NCBI GenBank assembly: GCA_035452965.1
Contig: DAOTCE010000026.1
Span: 8,055-72,054 of the forward strand
Reading direction: 5' to 3'
Length of the DNA: 64,000 nt
Origin: Candidatus Paceibacterota bacterium
Lineage (GTDB): Bacteria > Verrucomicrobiota > Verrucomicrobiia > Limisphaerales > UBA8199
Made by a program: the position numbers and the translations under genes. Below the pieces are notes generated by a model that did not search any database, was not told the DNA's origin, and was given only the letters and a program-made list of their open reading frames with translations. Shown here piece after piece: positions 32,664 to 43,062 of this stretch (position 1 is the stretch's first letter; the number at the start of each line of letters is the position of its first letter).

Positions 32664-33473
32664 CTAGAAACCGATACTCACTCCACCATCCACCGGCAGG
32701 ACGATCCCCGTCACGAACTTCGCAGCGGGCGAGCAGAGATAAACCGCCGCCGCGCCAATATCCTCCGGCTCCCCGAACCGGCCCAAGGGGGTGCGAGCCA
32801 GGATTCGCCGCTTGCGCGCCGGGTCGCCAGCCATCGCCTGACGCGACATATCCGTCTCAATCCAGCCCGGCGCAATGGCGTTGACGCGCACACCCGATGG
32901 CGACACCTCGGTCGCCAACGCGCGGACCATGCCCGGAAAGGCGCTCTTGGCTGCACTGTAGGCAAAGACGCGCGGGACGCCAAAGAGCGCCGCCATCGAG
33001 GCAACGAGGATAATCGAGCCATGCCTGCGCCGAAGCATCGCGGGCAGCACTGCTCGCGTGAGAGCATGAGTCCCGAGAACGTGCGTCTTGAATACACCCA
33101 TGAACTCGTCTTCGCTGGTCTCCAGAGCACGTTTCTTAAGGTGAATGCCGGCGTTGTTAACCAGAATCGTAATCGGGCCAAACAATGCTTCAGCCCGGGC
33201 AACAACCTTGGGAACGTCTTTAACCTTAAGCACGTCGCATGTGACATAGCCAGCCTGCGGTCCGATGGCAGCCGCTCCCGACTTCAGCACGGCCGCCCGG
33301 CGCCCGGCGAGGATCACCCTGGCCCCGGCCAGGGCCATGCTCCGCGCAATCGCCAAGCCCAGCCCCGTGCCACCGCCGGTGATCAAGGCCGTCTCACCAT
33401 CCAGCCGGAATGGGTTGTCAGTGTCCGCCGCAGCTGCCGCTGCTCTGCGCGGCTTAATTGTTCTCCTTCTCAT
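32664..33473 (-). CDS. SDR oxidoreductase, candidate fructuronate reductase
   Basis: A classical short-chain dehydrogenase of about 270 residues: the cofactor motif TALITGGGTGLGLAIARSM, NNAG (LVNNAGIHLKK), the catalytic Ser in ILVASMAAL, YxxxK as YSAAKSAF, and the ending FVTGIVLPVDGGVSIGF. It most resembles the gluconate 5-dehydrogenase/KduD branch. Lying directly before uxuA (82 bp), it could be an SDR-type UxuB that interconverts fructuronate and mannonate; this is inferred from context only. An N-terminal Arg/Ala-rich lead precedes the fold; start uncertain (frame open to 33548). Confidence 0.85.
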   Translation of the reverse strand: MRRRTIKPRRAAAAAADTDNPFRLDGETALITGGGTGLGLAIARSMALAGARVILAGRRAAVLKSGAAAIGPQAGYVTCDVLKVKDVPKVVARAEALFGPITILVNNAGIHLKKRALETSEDEFMGVFKTHVLGTHALTRAVLPAMLRRRHGSIILVASMAALFGVPRVFAYSAAKSAFPGMVRALATEVSPSGVRVNAIAPGWIETDMSRQAMAGDPARKRRILARTPLGRFGEPEDIGAAAVYLCSPAAKFVTGIVLPVDGGVSIGF

Positions 33474-33573
33474 TTCGCAAAACTGCGAGTTAGCTGGCCC
33501 CACTCTGCCTGTCGCATGGTTTGACACCACGCCCATGATCCGCTGCATGCATATCGCTTGTCGCCATGACCCA

Positions 33574-36294
<2,721 letters not shown>

Positions 36295-36407
36295 TTTGTC
36301 ATTCCTGAGATTCTTACTTAAACTCTCACTGGTTGCGCGTCAAACGACTCAAGGCGGGTTGTATTACAGCGCAAGGCCCGCGTATTGTCAGCCAAATACT
36401 ATAGCAC

Positions 36408-37127
36408 ATGAAACTCTGCGACCTCACGCTGGCGACCCCCGAGGAGAACCTCGCTTGCGACGAAGTCCTGCTCAACCTCTGCGAGGCCGGTGAGAGCGAT
36501 GAACTCCTCCGGCTTTGGGCGCTCCCGGAGTATTTCGTCGTGCTTGGCTACGCCAATAAGGCCGCGACCGAAGTGAACCTCCCCTACTGCCACAAGCACA
36601 CCATCCCCGTCCTGCGGCGCTGTTCGGGAGGCGGAGCCGTCCTGCAAGGCCCGGGTGTCCTGAATTATTCCTTGGTCCTGCGCATGGACCACTGCGGTCC
36701 CTTCCACAGCATTCACGCCACGAATCGCCTCATTCTCGAACGCCACCGCGACACGTTGGCCCCGCTGCTCATGGCTCCTGTCGAGTGGCGCGGTCAAACC
36801 GACCTGGCGATCGGCGGGCTCAAGTTTTCCGGCAACTCCCAGCGCCGCCATCGCCGCTTCCTGTTGTTCCACGGCTCGTTCCTGCTCCACCTTGATCTGA
36901 GCCTGGTGGAAAAGACCCTCCCACAACCTTCCCGCCAGCCGGATTACCGCCTCAACCGATCGCATTCCGACTTCCTGATCAACCTGAACGTTCCGCCACA
37001 CGCCTTGAAGACTGCCCTCGCCAAGGCCTGGAAGGCCACCATCCCGCTTGCACCGATTCCCCTCGATTTGATCACTCGCCTCGTCGGAGAAAAGTACGCA
37101 CTCGACGAGTGGAATCTGAAATTCTAA
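36408..37127 (+). CDS. Lipoate-protein ligase / lipoyl transferase catalytic domain
   Basis: 239 residues of the BPL_LplA_LipB fold. The lipoyl-binding motif is VLRRCSGGGAVLQGPGVLNYSLVL and the catalytic lysine block is DLAIGGLKFSGNSQRRHRRFLLFHGSFLL. It lacks the C-terminal accessory domain of E. coli LplA, so it may be LplA1-like working with a separate domain, or a LipM-type octanoyl transferase. It attaches lipoate or octanoate to E2 and other lipoyl domains. Its position head-to-head with aceE fits modification of the AceF encoded in the same locus. Confidence 0.87.
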   Translation: MKLCDLTLATPEENLACDEVLLNLCEAGESDELLRLWALPEYFVVLGYANKAATEVNLPYCHKHTIPVLRRCSGGGAVLQGPGVLNYSLVLRMDHCGPFHSIHATNRLILERHRDTLAPLLMAPVEWRGQTDLAIGGLKFSGNSQRRHRRFLLFHGSFLLHLDLSLVEKTLPQPSRQPDYRLNRSHSDFLINLNVPPHALKTALAKAWKATIPLAPIPLDLITRLVGEKYALDEWNLKF

Positions 37128-37370
37128 CCCTCATCCGAGAGGTTGTTCCAAGGGTGGGGGCAGTTCGAGCGACCGGAGCTTGCCAGTCAACGCTGGTAAC
37201 CAATGGACTTCGAATAGCACACACCTCATAACTGCCCCAGTTACTTCCGGGACATGCCAACGGTGGTTCTCACCCGCACCACCCGGATAGCCGAGGCTCA
37301 GGGATTAGGTGGTCATCATTGCTCCCCAGCCAGAACCAGATGACTCCCCTCCCGACCTCCAAATCCTGCG

Positions 37371-37393
37371 CACTGTCCATATTTTGGACAGTG
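37371..37393. repeat. CACTGTCCA dyad, possible operator
   Basis: Perfect 9-bp inverted repeat CACTGTCCA-TATTT-TGGACAGTG. An imperfect relative (CACTGTCC ... GGACA) lies at 19341-19360 in mosaic A. The 23-bp size suits a dimeric DNA-binding protein or a short hairpin. Confidence 0.7.
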
Positions 37394-37472
37394 ATGCTGC
37401 CGCTTGCCTCTTCCAGTCCCCGCTGGTTCCGGCTCCCCTGGCTGGCTGATACGGTGCCGATGCGGTGGCGCT

Positions 37473-37516
37473 ACGGTGTGGTTCCCATGGGGGTCGGCCC
37501 CCATGGGAACCACACC
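37473..37516. repeat. Palindromic hairpin, copy B
   Basis: Left arm CGGTGTGGTTCCCATGGGGG (37473-37492), loop TCGG, right arm 37497-37516 its exact reverse complement. Nineteen of the 20 arm bases are shared with copy A at 19227-19272, and the single difference at the loop end is matched on the opposite arm here. Confidence 0.9.
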
Positions 37517-37747
37517 GTGACCTAACCGCACTGACACGCCATCCACAAGCCAAAGCAGTCAAGAAACCATGGTAACGGCGCCGTCGCCCATCTGGCGGGT
37601 GTGCTGGAGGCAAGAATTGGAGTGCGAGACGGCGGATCGCCAGCGGGGTTCCCCGGAAATCCACAGAGGACCCTATTTGTGGCACGGGATGGCTGTGAAT
37701 TCCTTTGACGTCCAAGACACAGGTGACGATCTTACCTGCTCCTGAGC

Positions 37748-39181
37748 ATGAATTACATCACACGAAAGCTACTGCTTTATTTCCTGCCAGCTTTGTGCCT
37801 CCTCGTTGGTTGCAGCCACGTCAACCAGACAGCATCTCCTGCCCCGCCGCTGCATGTCGGCGCAGCGGAGGTGGACATCACTCCGCCCGTCGGCTATCGC
37901 ATGGCGGGCTATTTCAACGAGCGCATCTCGACCGGCATTCACGATCCGCTCCACGCCAAGGCAATTGTGCTCCAGCAAGGCCGTCAGCAGGTTGCGCTGG
38001 TCGCCTGCGACCTGATCGGCGTGCCGCTGAGTGTTTCAACCGCCGCGCGCGCCCAGGCCAGCCAGCGGTCTGGCATACCGGCCGCCAATATCGTCATCTG
38101 CGCGACGCACACCCACACCGGGCCGCTGTACGAAGGACCGCTGCGCGAATACTTCCACGAAGCCGCCCTCAAGAAGAACCAGACCGACCCGCAGGAAAAA
38201 GTGGATTATGCCGCTTTCCTAACCGATCGGCTGGTGAACGTTATCGCCGCGGCCCAGGCGACTCTTCGCCCGGCGCAACTGCAGGCCGGCATTGCGAAGC
38301 AGGAGGGGCTTTCATTCAATCGCCGTTTCTGGATGAAGAACGGCACCGTGGTCTTCAACCCCGGCCAACTCAATCCCGATATCGTGCGCCCCGCGGGACC
38401 TATTGACCCGGATGTTGGCATCCTGCTCGCGCGCGGCCTCGACGCGGCACAACCTTTCGCGGGTCTGACCGTCTTCGCCGTGCACTCCGACACTGTGGGC
38501 GGCACGGAATACAGCGCGGACTACTCGTATTTCCTCCAACAGACGCTCCGCGGCGCGTTCGGCCAGCAATTCACCTCGACCTTGGGCCTGGGTACATGCG
38601 GCGACCTCAACCACATCAATGTCAACGAAGCGCCCGCCTCCCGGCAGAAGTTCCAGATTGCCGAGCGCATCGGTGACACACTCGGGCGGGTGGTCGTTGA
38701 GCAATCGAAGCAACTACCGACCCTCTCGAAGCCCGCCCTGGCCGCTCGAAGCGCCGTCGTGCGGGTGCCCTTCCAGCAGGCCACACCGGAAGAGATCGCC
38801 GAGGCCCGTGCGGTCATGGAGAAATTCTATGACAGGGACACCCCATTCCTTACCAAGGTGGCTGCCGTTCGCACGCTCGATCTGGCCCGTCTGAGCCCGC
38901 GTTACCCACTGGAGGTGCAGGTGTTCCGCCTGGACGCCGAAACCGCAATTGTCTGCCTGCCGTGCGAGATTTTCGTCGAGTTGGGCCTGGCCATCAAGCA
39001 GGCCTCTCCCTTCCAGCGCACGATGGTGATCGAGATCTGCAACGATCGCCCGAGCTACGTCCCAACGCTCAAGGCCTTCGGCGAGGGCAGCTACGAAGTC
39101 ACCAACGCCCGCGTCAAGCCCGGCGCCGGCGAGATGCTGGTGGACGCGGCGGTGAAATTGTTGAAGGAAGTGAGGGAGTAG
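37748..39181 (+). CDS. Lipoprotein with neutral ceramidase-like N-terminal domain
   Basis: 477 residues. A lipoprotein signal (LLLYFLPALCLLVGC) gives a lipidated Cys at about residue 22. The body matches the neutral/alkaline ceramidase N-terminal domain (PF04734): LHVGAAEVDITPPVGYRMAGYF, DPLHAKAIVLQ and the metal-binding ICATHTHTGPL. Catalytic ceramidases use a Ser near the zinc site; I cannot confirm it here. Many environmental bacteria carry such proteins with unknown substrates, so amide or ester hydrolysis of a lipid is only a possibility. The amino-acid permease gene follows by 33 bp. Confidence 0.82.
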   Translation: MNYITRKLLLYFLPALCLLVGCSHVNQTASPAPPLHVGAAEVDITPPVGYRMAGYFNERISTGIHDPLHAKAIVLQQGRQQVALVACDLIGVPLSVSTAARAQASQRSGIPAANIVICATHTHTGPLYEGPLREYFHEAALKKNQTDPQEKVDYAAFLTDRLVNVIAAAQATLRPAQLQAGIAKQEGLSFNRRFWMKNGTVVFNPGQLNPDIVRPAGPIDPDVGILLARGLDAAQPFAGLTVFAVHSDTVGGTEYSADYSYFLQQTLRGAFGQQFTSTLGLGTCGDLNHINVNEAPASRQKFQIAERIGDTLGRVVVEQSKQLPTLSKPALAARSAVVRVPFQQATPEEIAEARAVMEKFYDRDTPFLTKVAAVRTLDLARLSPRYPLEVQVFRLDAETAIVCLPCEIFVELGLAIKQASPFQRTMVIEICNDRPSYVPTLKAFGEGSYEVTNARVKPGAGEMLVDAAVKLLKEVRE

Positions 39182-39214
39182 ACTGCGGTCCACACTGCTC
39201 ACGCCCTCGCACCA

Positions 39215-40690
39215 ATGACCCCGTCCGGCCCTCCTCGCCCTCCCAGCCCCAGCCTCCTTCCCACTCTCGGCCTGTTCACCACTGTGATGCTGGTCATCGG
39301 CGGTGTCATCGGCTCGGGCATCTTCCGCAAGCCCGGCGTCATGGCGGCACAGGTCGGCTCGCCCGAGCTGCTCCTGGGTGTCTGGGTGCTGGCCGGTGTG
39401 CTCACCCTGTTCGGTGCGCTCACCAACGCCGAGATCGCCAGCATGATCCCGGAAACCGGCGGCCAGTACATCTACTTCGAGCGTATGTATGGCCCGTTCC
39501 TGGCCTTCCTGTATGGCTGGGCCATCTTCGCCATCATCCAATGCGGGTCCATCGCAGCGATCACTTACGTCTTCGCTGAATATGCCACCCACTTCCTCCC
39601 CCTGCCCGAACTTCCGGCCACCCTCGCCGCCTGGTCCTTCCATGTCCCGTTCGTCGGCGACGTCTCGCCTCTCAAGGAAATCGGCGTCAAATGTCTCGCC
39701 GCTGCCGTCATTGTCCTCCTCACCGCCATTAACTACCTCGGCGTCCGGTTTGGCGGCCTGGTGCAGAACATCTTCACTATTGCCAAGGTCGCCGCCATGT
39801 TGCTGCTGGTAATCGCCGCATTCTGTCTGCCGACCGGCGGATCCACAGCGAACCTCACCACCCCCAGCGCCCATATCCATCTCACCGGCCTGGCCCTTGT
39901 CGCCGGCATCGCCGCCGCCCTCCAGGGCGCCTTCTGGGCCTACGACGGCTGGAACAAACTCACCTACATCGCCGGCGAAGTGAAACAGCCCCAGCGCAAC
40001 ATCCCCCTCGGCCTCTTCTGGGGAATGCTCGCTGTCACTGCCGTTTACCTGCTCATCAACGTCGCCTACGCTTACGTGTTGCCTATAGACCAGATGGCCC
40101 AGTCCAAGCTTGTCGCCGCCGACGTTGCCGAACGATGCTTCGCCGGCGGCGGACGCTGGATCGCCGCCGCCGTCATGGTCTCCACCTTCGGTACCGCCAA
40201 CGCCACCATCCTGGCCACCGCCCGCCTCTACTACTCCATGGCCCGCGCGGATTACTTCCCCCGCCCCCTCGCCCGTGTCCATCCCCGCTTCCACACCCCT
40301 GCCGCATCGCTGGTCGCCCAAGGCATCTGGAGCGCCCTGCTCCTCTTCAGTGGCACCTTCGACACCCTCACCGACACCCTCATCTTCGTGAGCTGGTTCT
40401 TCTATGCCGCCAGCGCCTACGGCATCTTCGTCCTCCGCCGCAAAATGCCCGACGCCCCACGCCCCTACAAAGTCCCCGGCTACCCTTTTGTCCCCTGGAC
40501 CTTCGTCATCTTCTCCGTGCTCTACCTCGGCTTCACCATCTACAACGACGTGATCGGCTACCAGGCCGCTGTGGCCGCCGGCAAACCCGCCCTCATCAAC
40601 TCCGCCTTTGGCACCGCCCTCACCCTCATCGGCGCCCCCCTCTACCTCTTCTACCGCTCCCGCCAACCCGCTCGCTCCCGCAGCGCATAA
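39215..40690 (+). CDS. APC-family amino acid permease
   Basis: 491 residues with twelve or more hydrophobic helices. The helix 1 unwound motif is VMLVIGGVIGSGIFRKPG; PETGGQYIYFERMYGPFLAFLYGW matches helix 3 region, and ALQGAFWAYDGWNKLTYIAGEVKQPQRNIPLG the helix 6 region of LAT-like amino acid/polyamine antiporters. It should exchange or import neutral amino acids. Codons in the 3' half are very C-rich, giving a long antisense open frame that is not a gene. Located 33 bp after the ceramidase-like gene on the same strand. Confidence 0.9.
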   Translation: MTPSGPPRPPSPSLLPTLGLFTTVMLVIGGVIGSGIFRKPGVMAAQVGSPELLLGVWVLAGVLTLFGALTNAEIASMIPETGGQYIYFERMYGPFLAFLYGWAIFAIIQCGSIAAITYVFAEYATHFLPLPELPATLAAWSFHVPFVGDVSPLKEIGVKCLAAAVIVLLTAINYLGVRFGGLVQNIFTIAKVAAMLLLVIAAFCLPTGGSTANLTTPSAHIHLTGLALVAGIAAALQGAFWAYDGWNKLTYIAGEVKQPQRNIPLGLFWGMLAVTAVYLLINVAYAYVLPIDQMAQSKLVAADVAERCFAGGGRWIAAAVMVSTFGTANATILATARLYYSMARADYFPRPLARVHPRFHTPAASLVAQGIWSALLLFSGTFDTLTDTLIFVSWFFYAASAYGIFVLRRKMPDAPRPYKVPGYPFVPWTFVIFSVLYLGFTIYNDVIGYQAAVAAGKPALINSAFGTALTLIGAPLYLFYRSRQPARSRSA

Positions 40691-40729
40691 AATGCAGGCT
40701 GCACTCTCCCCGGCGAACCGACGCCTCGC

Positions 40730-40832
40730 CTTTTGGACTGCGGCGGCAGAGCGCAGCGGCGACGCCGCTTTTCCGGAATCGGCATGCCTCCGAAAGCGGC
40801 GTGGCGCTTCGCTTCCCGCCACACTCCAAAAG
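40730..40832. repeat. 103-bp imperfect palindrome (REP/MITE-like)
   Basis: The arms start CTTTTGGACTGCGGCGGC and end GCCACACTCCAAAAG, with matching inner blocks GACGCCGCTTTTC and GAAAGCGGCGT around the palindromic centre GGCATGCC. Arms are about 40 bp with several mismatches and one or two indels. There is no coding content; it resembles a dispersed intergenic palindrome, though only one copy is in the window. Confidence 0.75.
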
Positions 40833-40908
40833 CTGTGCGAGACCTGTCGGCCTGAGAAATCGCGCCGACTCACGCGTACCGCCCTCCAGGGCCAGTCCCT
40901 TCTGCGTC

Positions 40909-40944
40909 AAAGAAAAGGGGCGCGGTTCTGGCGAGCCGCGCCCC
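40909..40944 (-). terminator. Intrinsic terminator of hcp
   Basis: Stem GGGGCGCGG/CCGCGCCCC (40917-40944) with a 10-base loop, followed on the minus strand by TTTTCTTT. It lies about 80 bp beyond the hcp stop codon and in the right orientation. Confidence 0.8.
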
Positions 40945-41025
40945 GTTATATTGGCAGGCAGCGCTGTTCCCAGCGCGCCCTGCTCCATCACTCCGCCACG
41001 CCGCTTTCGTGTCGGCTCACGCCGC

Positions 41026-42669
41026 CTAATTCAGAATGGCCGCGATATCCGATTGCGCATCCTTGATCGGCATCAGGTTGAACTTCTCCACCAGCACGTT
41101 CAGCACGTTCGGGGTCACGAACGCCGGCAATGTCGGCCCCAATCGGATGTTCCGGATGCCCAGGTAAAGCAGCGTCAGCAGGATCGCCACCGCCTTCTGC
41201 TCGTACCATGACAACACCAGCGACAGCGGCAGATCGTTCACCCCGCAGTTGAACGCCTTGGACAGGGCGACCGCGATCTGGATCGCCGCGTAGGCGTCGT
41301 TGCACTGCCCGATGTCCAACAGGCGCGGAATCCCGCCAATGGTTCCAAAATCCAGCTTGTTGAACCGATACTTACCGCACGCCAGGGTTAGGATTACGCA
41401 ATCCTCCGGCAGCGATTCGGTAAACTCGGTGTAGTAGTTCCGTCCCGCCCGCGCCCCGTCGCAGCCGCCCACCAGGAAGAAATGCCGGATCGCCCCGGTC
41501 TTGACCGCGTCAATTACCTTGTCGGCTACGCCGAGCACGGCGTTGTGGCCAAACCCGACCAGGATCGTCTTGTCCGGCCCGTCTTCGCTGAACCCGGGCG
41601 CTGCCAATGCCGCCTCGATCACCGGGGCGAAATCGCCGTTCGCGATATGGGGAATCCCCGGCCAGCCCACGTGGCCCGCAGTGAAGATGCGACGCTTGTA
41701 GCCTTCCTGCGGCTCCTGCAAGCAATTCGTCGTCATCAGGATCGCCCCCGGGAATGCCCGGAACTCGTCCCGCTGGTCCTGCCAGGCCCCGCCGTAGTTG
41801 CCCACCAGGTGCCGGTATTTTTTGAACTTCGGATAACCGTGCGCTGGCAACATCTCACCGTGGGTGTAGACATTGATCCCCATGCCCTCCGTCTGCTGCA
41901 AGAGCTTCTCAAGGTCTTTCAGGTCGTGCCCCGATACGAGAATGGCCTTGCCTTTCACCGGCTCGACGCGCACCGGCGTCGGCACCGGATGCCCATAAGT
42001 GCTGGTGTGCGCATGGTCGAGAATCTCCATCGTCTTGAGGTTAATCTCCCCGCACTTGAGACACATCGCGAGCAACTGATCCTCCGACGGCGTCTCTTCC
42101 GCCAGGCAGCTCAGTGCCTCCTCGAAAAACGCGTAGACCTCATCCGCCTCCTGCCCCAGAATCTGGGCGTGATCCGCGTAGGCCGCTGCGCCCTTGATCC
42201 CATAGACCAGCAGCTCCTGAAGCCCGTTGATGTCCGGCCCGAGCTTGTCCTTCCGTGTCAGGACGGACACTATTCTGCCCTGCGCTACCAAACCCTCCTG
42301 CGTTGGCGCGGGCGCCCACGTGCTGGGACCGTTTACCGTCTCGGGTGTCTTGCCCGCCTTGCGCGCCGCCGCTTCATACATCGCCTTGGCCTTGTCGCGC
42401 ACCTGCGCCGCCTCGCGCAGCGCGGCCGCAATAGCCTCCGCGTCGAAGTTCACGTTCGTCACCGTGATGAACATGGCCTTAAGGATGAACCGGTCCACCG
42501 CCGGGTCTTTGGCCCCCAGCCCGCGCGCCCGGTGCGCGTACTGCGCAATTCCCTTGGCGGCATGCACCAGCAAGTCTTGCAGAATGGCGCTGTTCTCGTC
42601 CTTGCCGCAGACCGAAAAGTCCTGGCACCCCACACCTCGCGAAGTCTGTTCACACTGATAACAAAACAT
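41026..42669 (-). CDS. hcp: Hybrid cluster protein (hydroxylamine reductase)
   Basis: 547 residues from MFCYQCEQTSRGVGC. The N-terminal cysteines 3, 6, 15 and 21 follow the C-x2-C-x8-C-x5-C spacing of class I Hcp, which binds a [4Fe-4S] cluster. The hybrid Fe-S-O cluster ligands are in the conserved blocks CLKCGEIN, TNCLQEP, VGGCDGA and LACGKYRFN, plus GQCNDAY. Hcp removes nitric oxide or hydroxylamine, typically under low oxygen. The start at 42669 has AGAAAGG upstream; a longer frame to 42720 is unlikely. A terminator lies after it and a hairpin plus FNR-like half sites lie before it. Confidence 0.95.
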   Translation of the reverse strand: MFCYQCEQTSRGVGCQDFSVCGKDENSAILQDLLVHAAKGIAQYAHRARGLGAKDPAVDRFILKAMFITVTNVNFDAEAIAAALREAAQVRDKAKAMYEAAARKAGKTPETVNGPSTWAPAPTQEGLVAQGRIVSVLTRKDKLGPDINGLQELLVYGIKGAAAYADHAQILGQEADEVYAFFEEALSCLAEETPSEDQLLAMCLKCGEINLKTMEILDHAHTSTYGHPVPTPVRVEPVKGKAILVSGHDLKDLEKLLQQTEGMGINVYTHGEMLPAHGYPKFKKYRHLVGNYGGAWQDQRDEFRAFPGAILMTTNCLQEPQEGYKRRIFTAGHVGWPGIPHIANGDFAPVIEAALAAPGFSEDGPDKTILVGFGHNAVLGVADKVIDAVKTGAIRHFFLVGGCDGARAGRNYYTEFTESLPEDCVILTLACGKYRFNKLDFGTIGGIPRLLDIGQCNDAYAAIQIAVALSKAFNCGVNDLPLSLVLSWYEQKAVAILLTLLYLGIRNIRLGPTLPAFVTPNVLNVLVEKFNLMPIKDAQSDIAAILN

Positions 42670-43062
42670 GTAGCCTTTCTTTCGTTGTATTCTATTCGTT
42701 GATGTTTCACCGCTGGTCATCCGTGCCGACGGTTATATGTCGCGGAGACTATGCCCGGACTCCGCGACCCGCGTCTTGATATAAGTCATGCTTTTCAAAG
42801 TAAACTTAAATAGCATCCAGACCAATGATTGCCGCCCACCACCGGCACTCCTGCTGGCCGGCGGCGCTGGCGCCAGTCTGGAGCGTAGTGGGAGACATCC
42901 TGCCCGGCGGGGTGGCCTTCTCACAGCTAATTGGAGCTGGTCCGGGCAACAGTATGCCCGCCGCCACAAGGTGGCGCTGTATGGATGGGTTCGCGCTGGC
43001 GCAGCGTCACACTGTTTTCTTGCCCCCACAACCCAGCCGGCCTAGTATGACTGGTACAGACC
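42670..43062. other. Divergent intergenic region of hcp and the glycosidase gene
   Basis: 393 bp without a supported gene. Toward hcp it contains a hairpin of 9-bp arms (42739-42768) and a TTGAT...GTCAT site (42776-42789). Toward the glycosidase the sequence is GC-rich and I see no clear promoter. Confidence 0.55.
42739..42768 (-). promoter_or_regulatory. Inverted repeat upstream of hcp
   Basis: GTCGCGGAG and CTCCGCGAC form perfect 9-bp arms around a 12-base centre, about 70-100 bp before the hcp start. It could be a 5'-UTR hairpin or an operator. Next to it, 42776-42789 reads on the minus strand ATGAC-TTAT-ATCAA, a weak match to FNR/HcpR-type sites. Confidence 0.45.

Larger units (their letters stand above)
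37128..37747. other. Intergenic repeat mosaic B
   Basis: About 620 bp with no supported gene. It contains AGCCAGAACCAG (37328-37339) facing CTGGTTCCGGCT (37423-37434) as an imperfect inverted pair, a CACTGTCCA/TGGACAGTG dyad between them (37371-37393), and a hairpin with perfect 20-bp arms (37473-37516). The hairpin and the CTGGTTCCG module also occur at 19.2 kb. The short frames that cross these palindromes are not protein-like. Confidence 0.65.
40691..41025. other. Intergenic stretch with palindrome and hcp terminator
   Basis: 335 bp between the convergent permease and hcp genes. It contains a 103-bp imperfect palindrome (40730-40832) and an intrinsic terminator on the minus strand (40909-40944). 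No gene is supported. Confidence 0.7.

Noticed and set aside
37305..37715. Minus-strand frame of 136 codons across the palindromes
   Set aside because: It crosses the hairpin and dyad, and the translation mirrors repeats rather than a protein.
38714..40873. Long minus-strand open frame (719 codons), Gly/Glu/Ala-rich
   Set aside because: It is antisense to the ceramidase-like and permease genes, both with clear families. Its composition reflects the C-rich third codon positions of those genes.
40135..41211. Plus-strand frame rich in Arg/His/Pro running past the permease
   Set aside because: Frame shadow of the permease gene continuing into a palindrome and antisense hcp.
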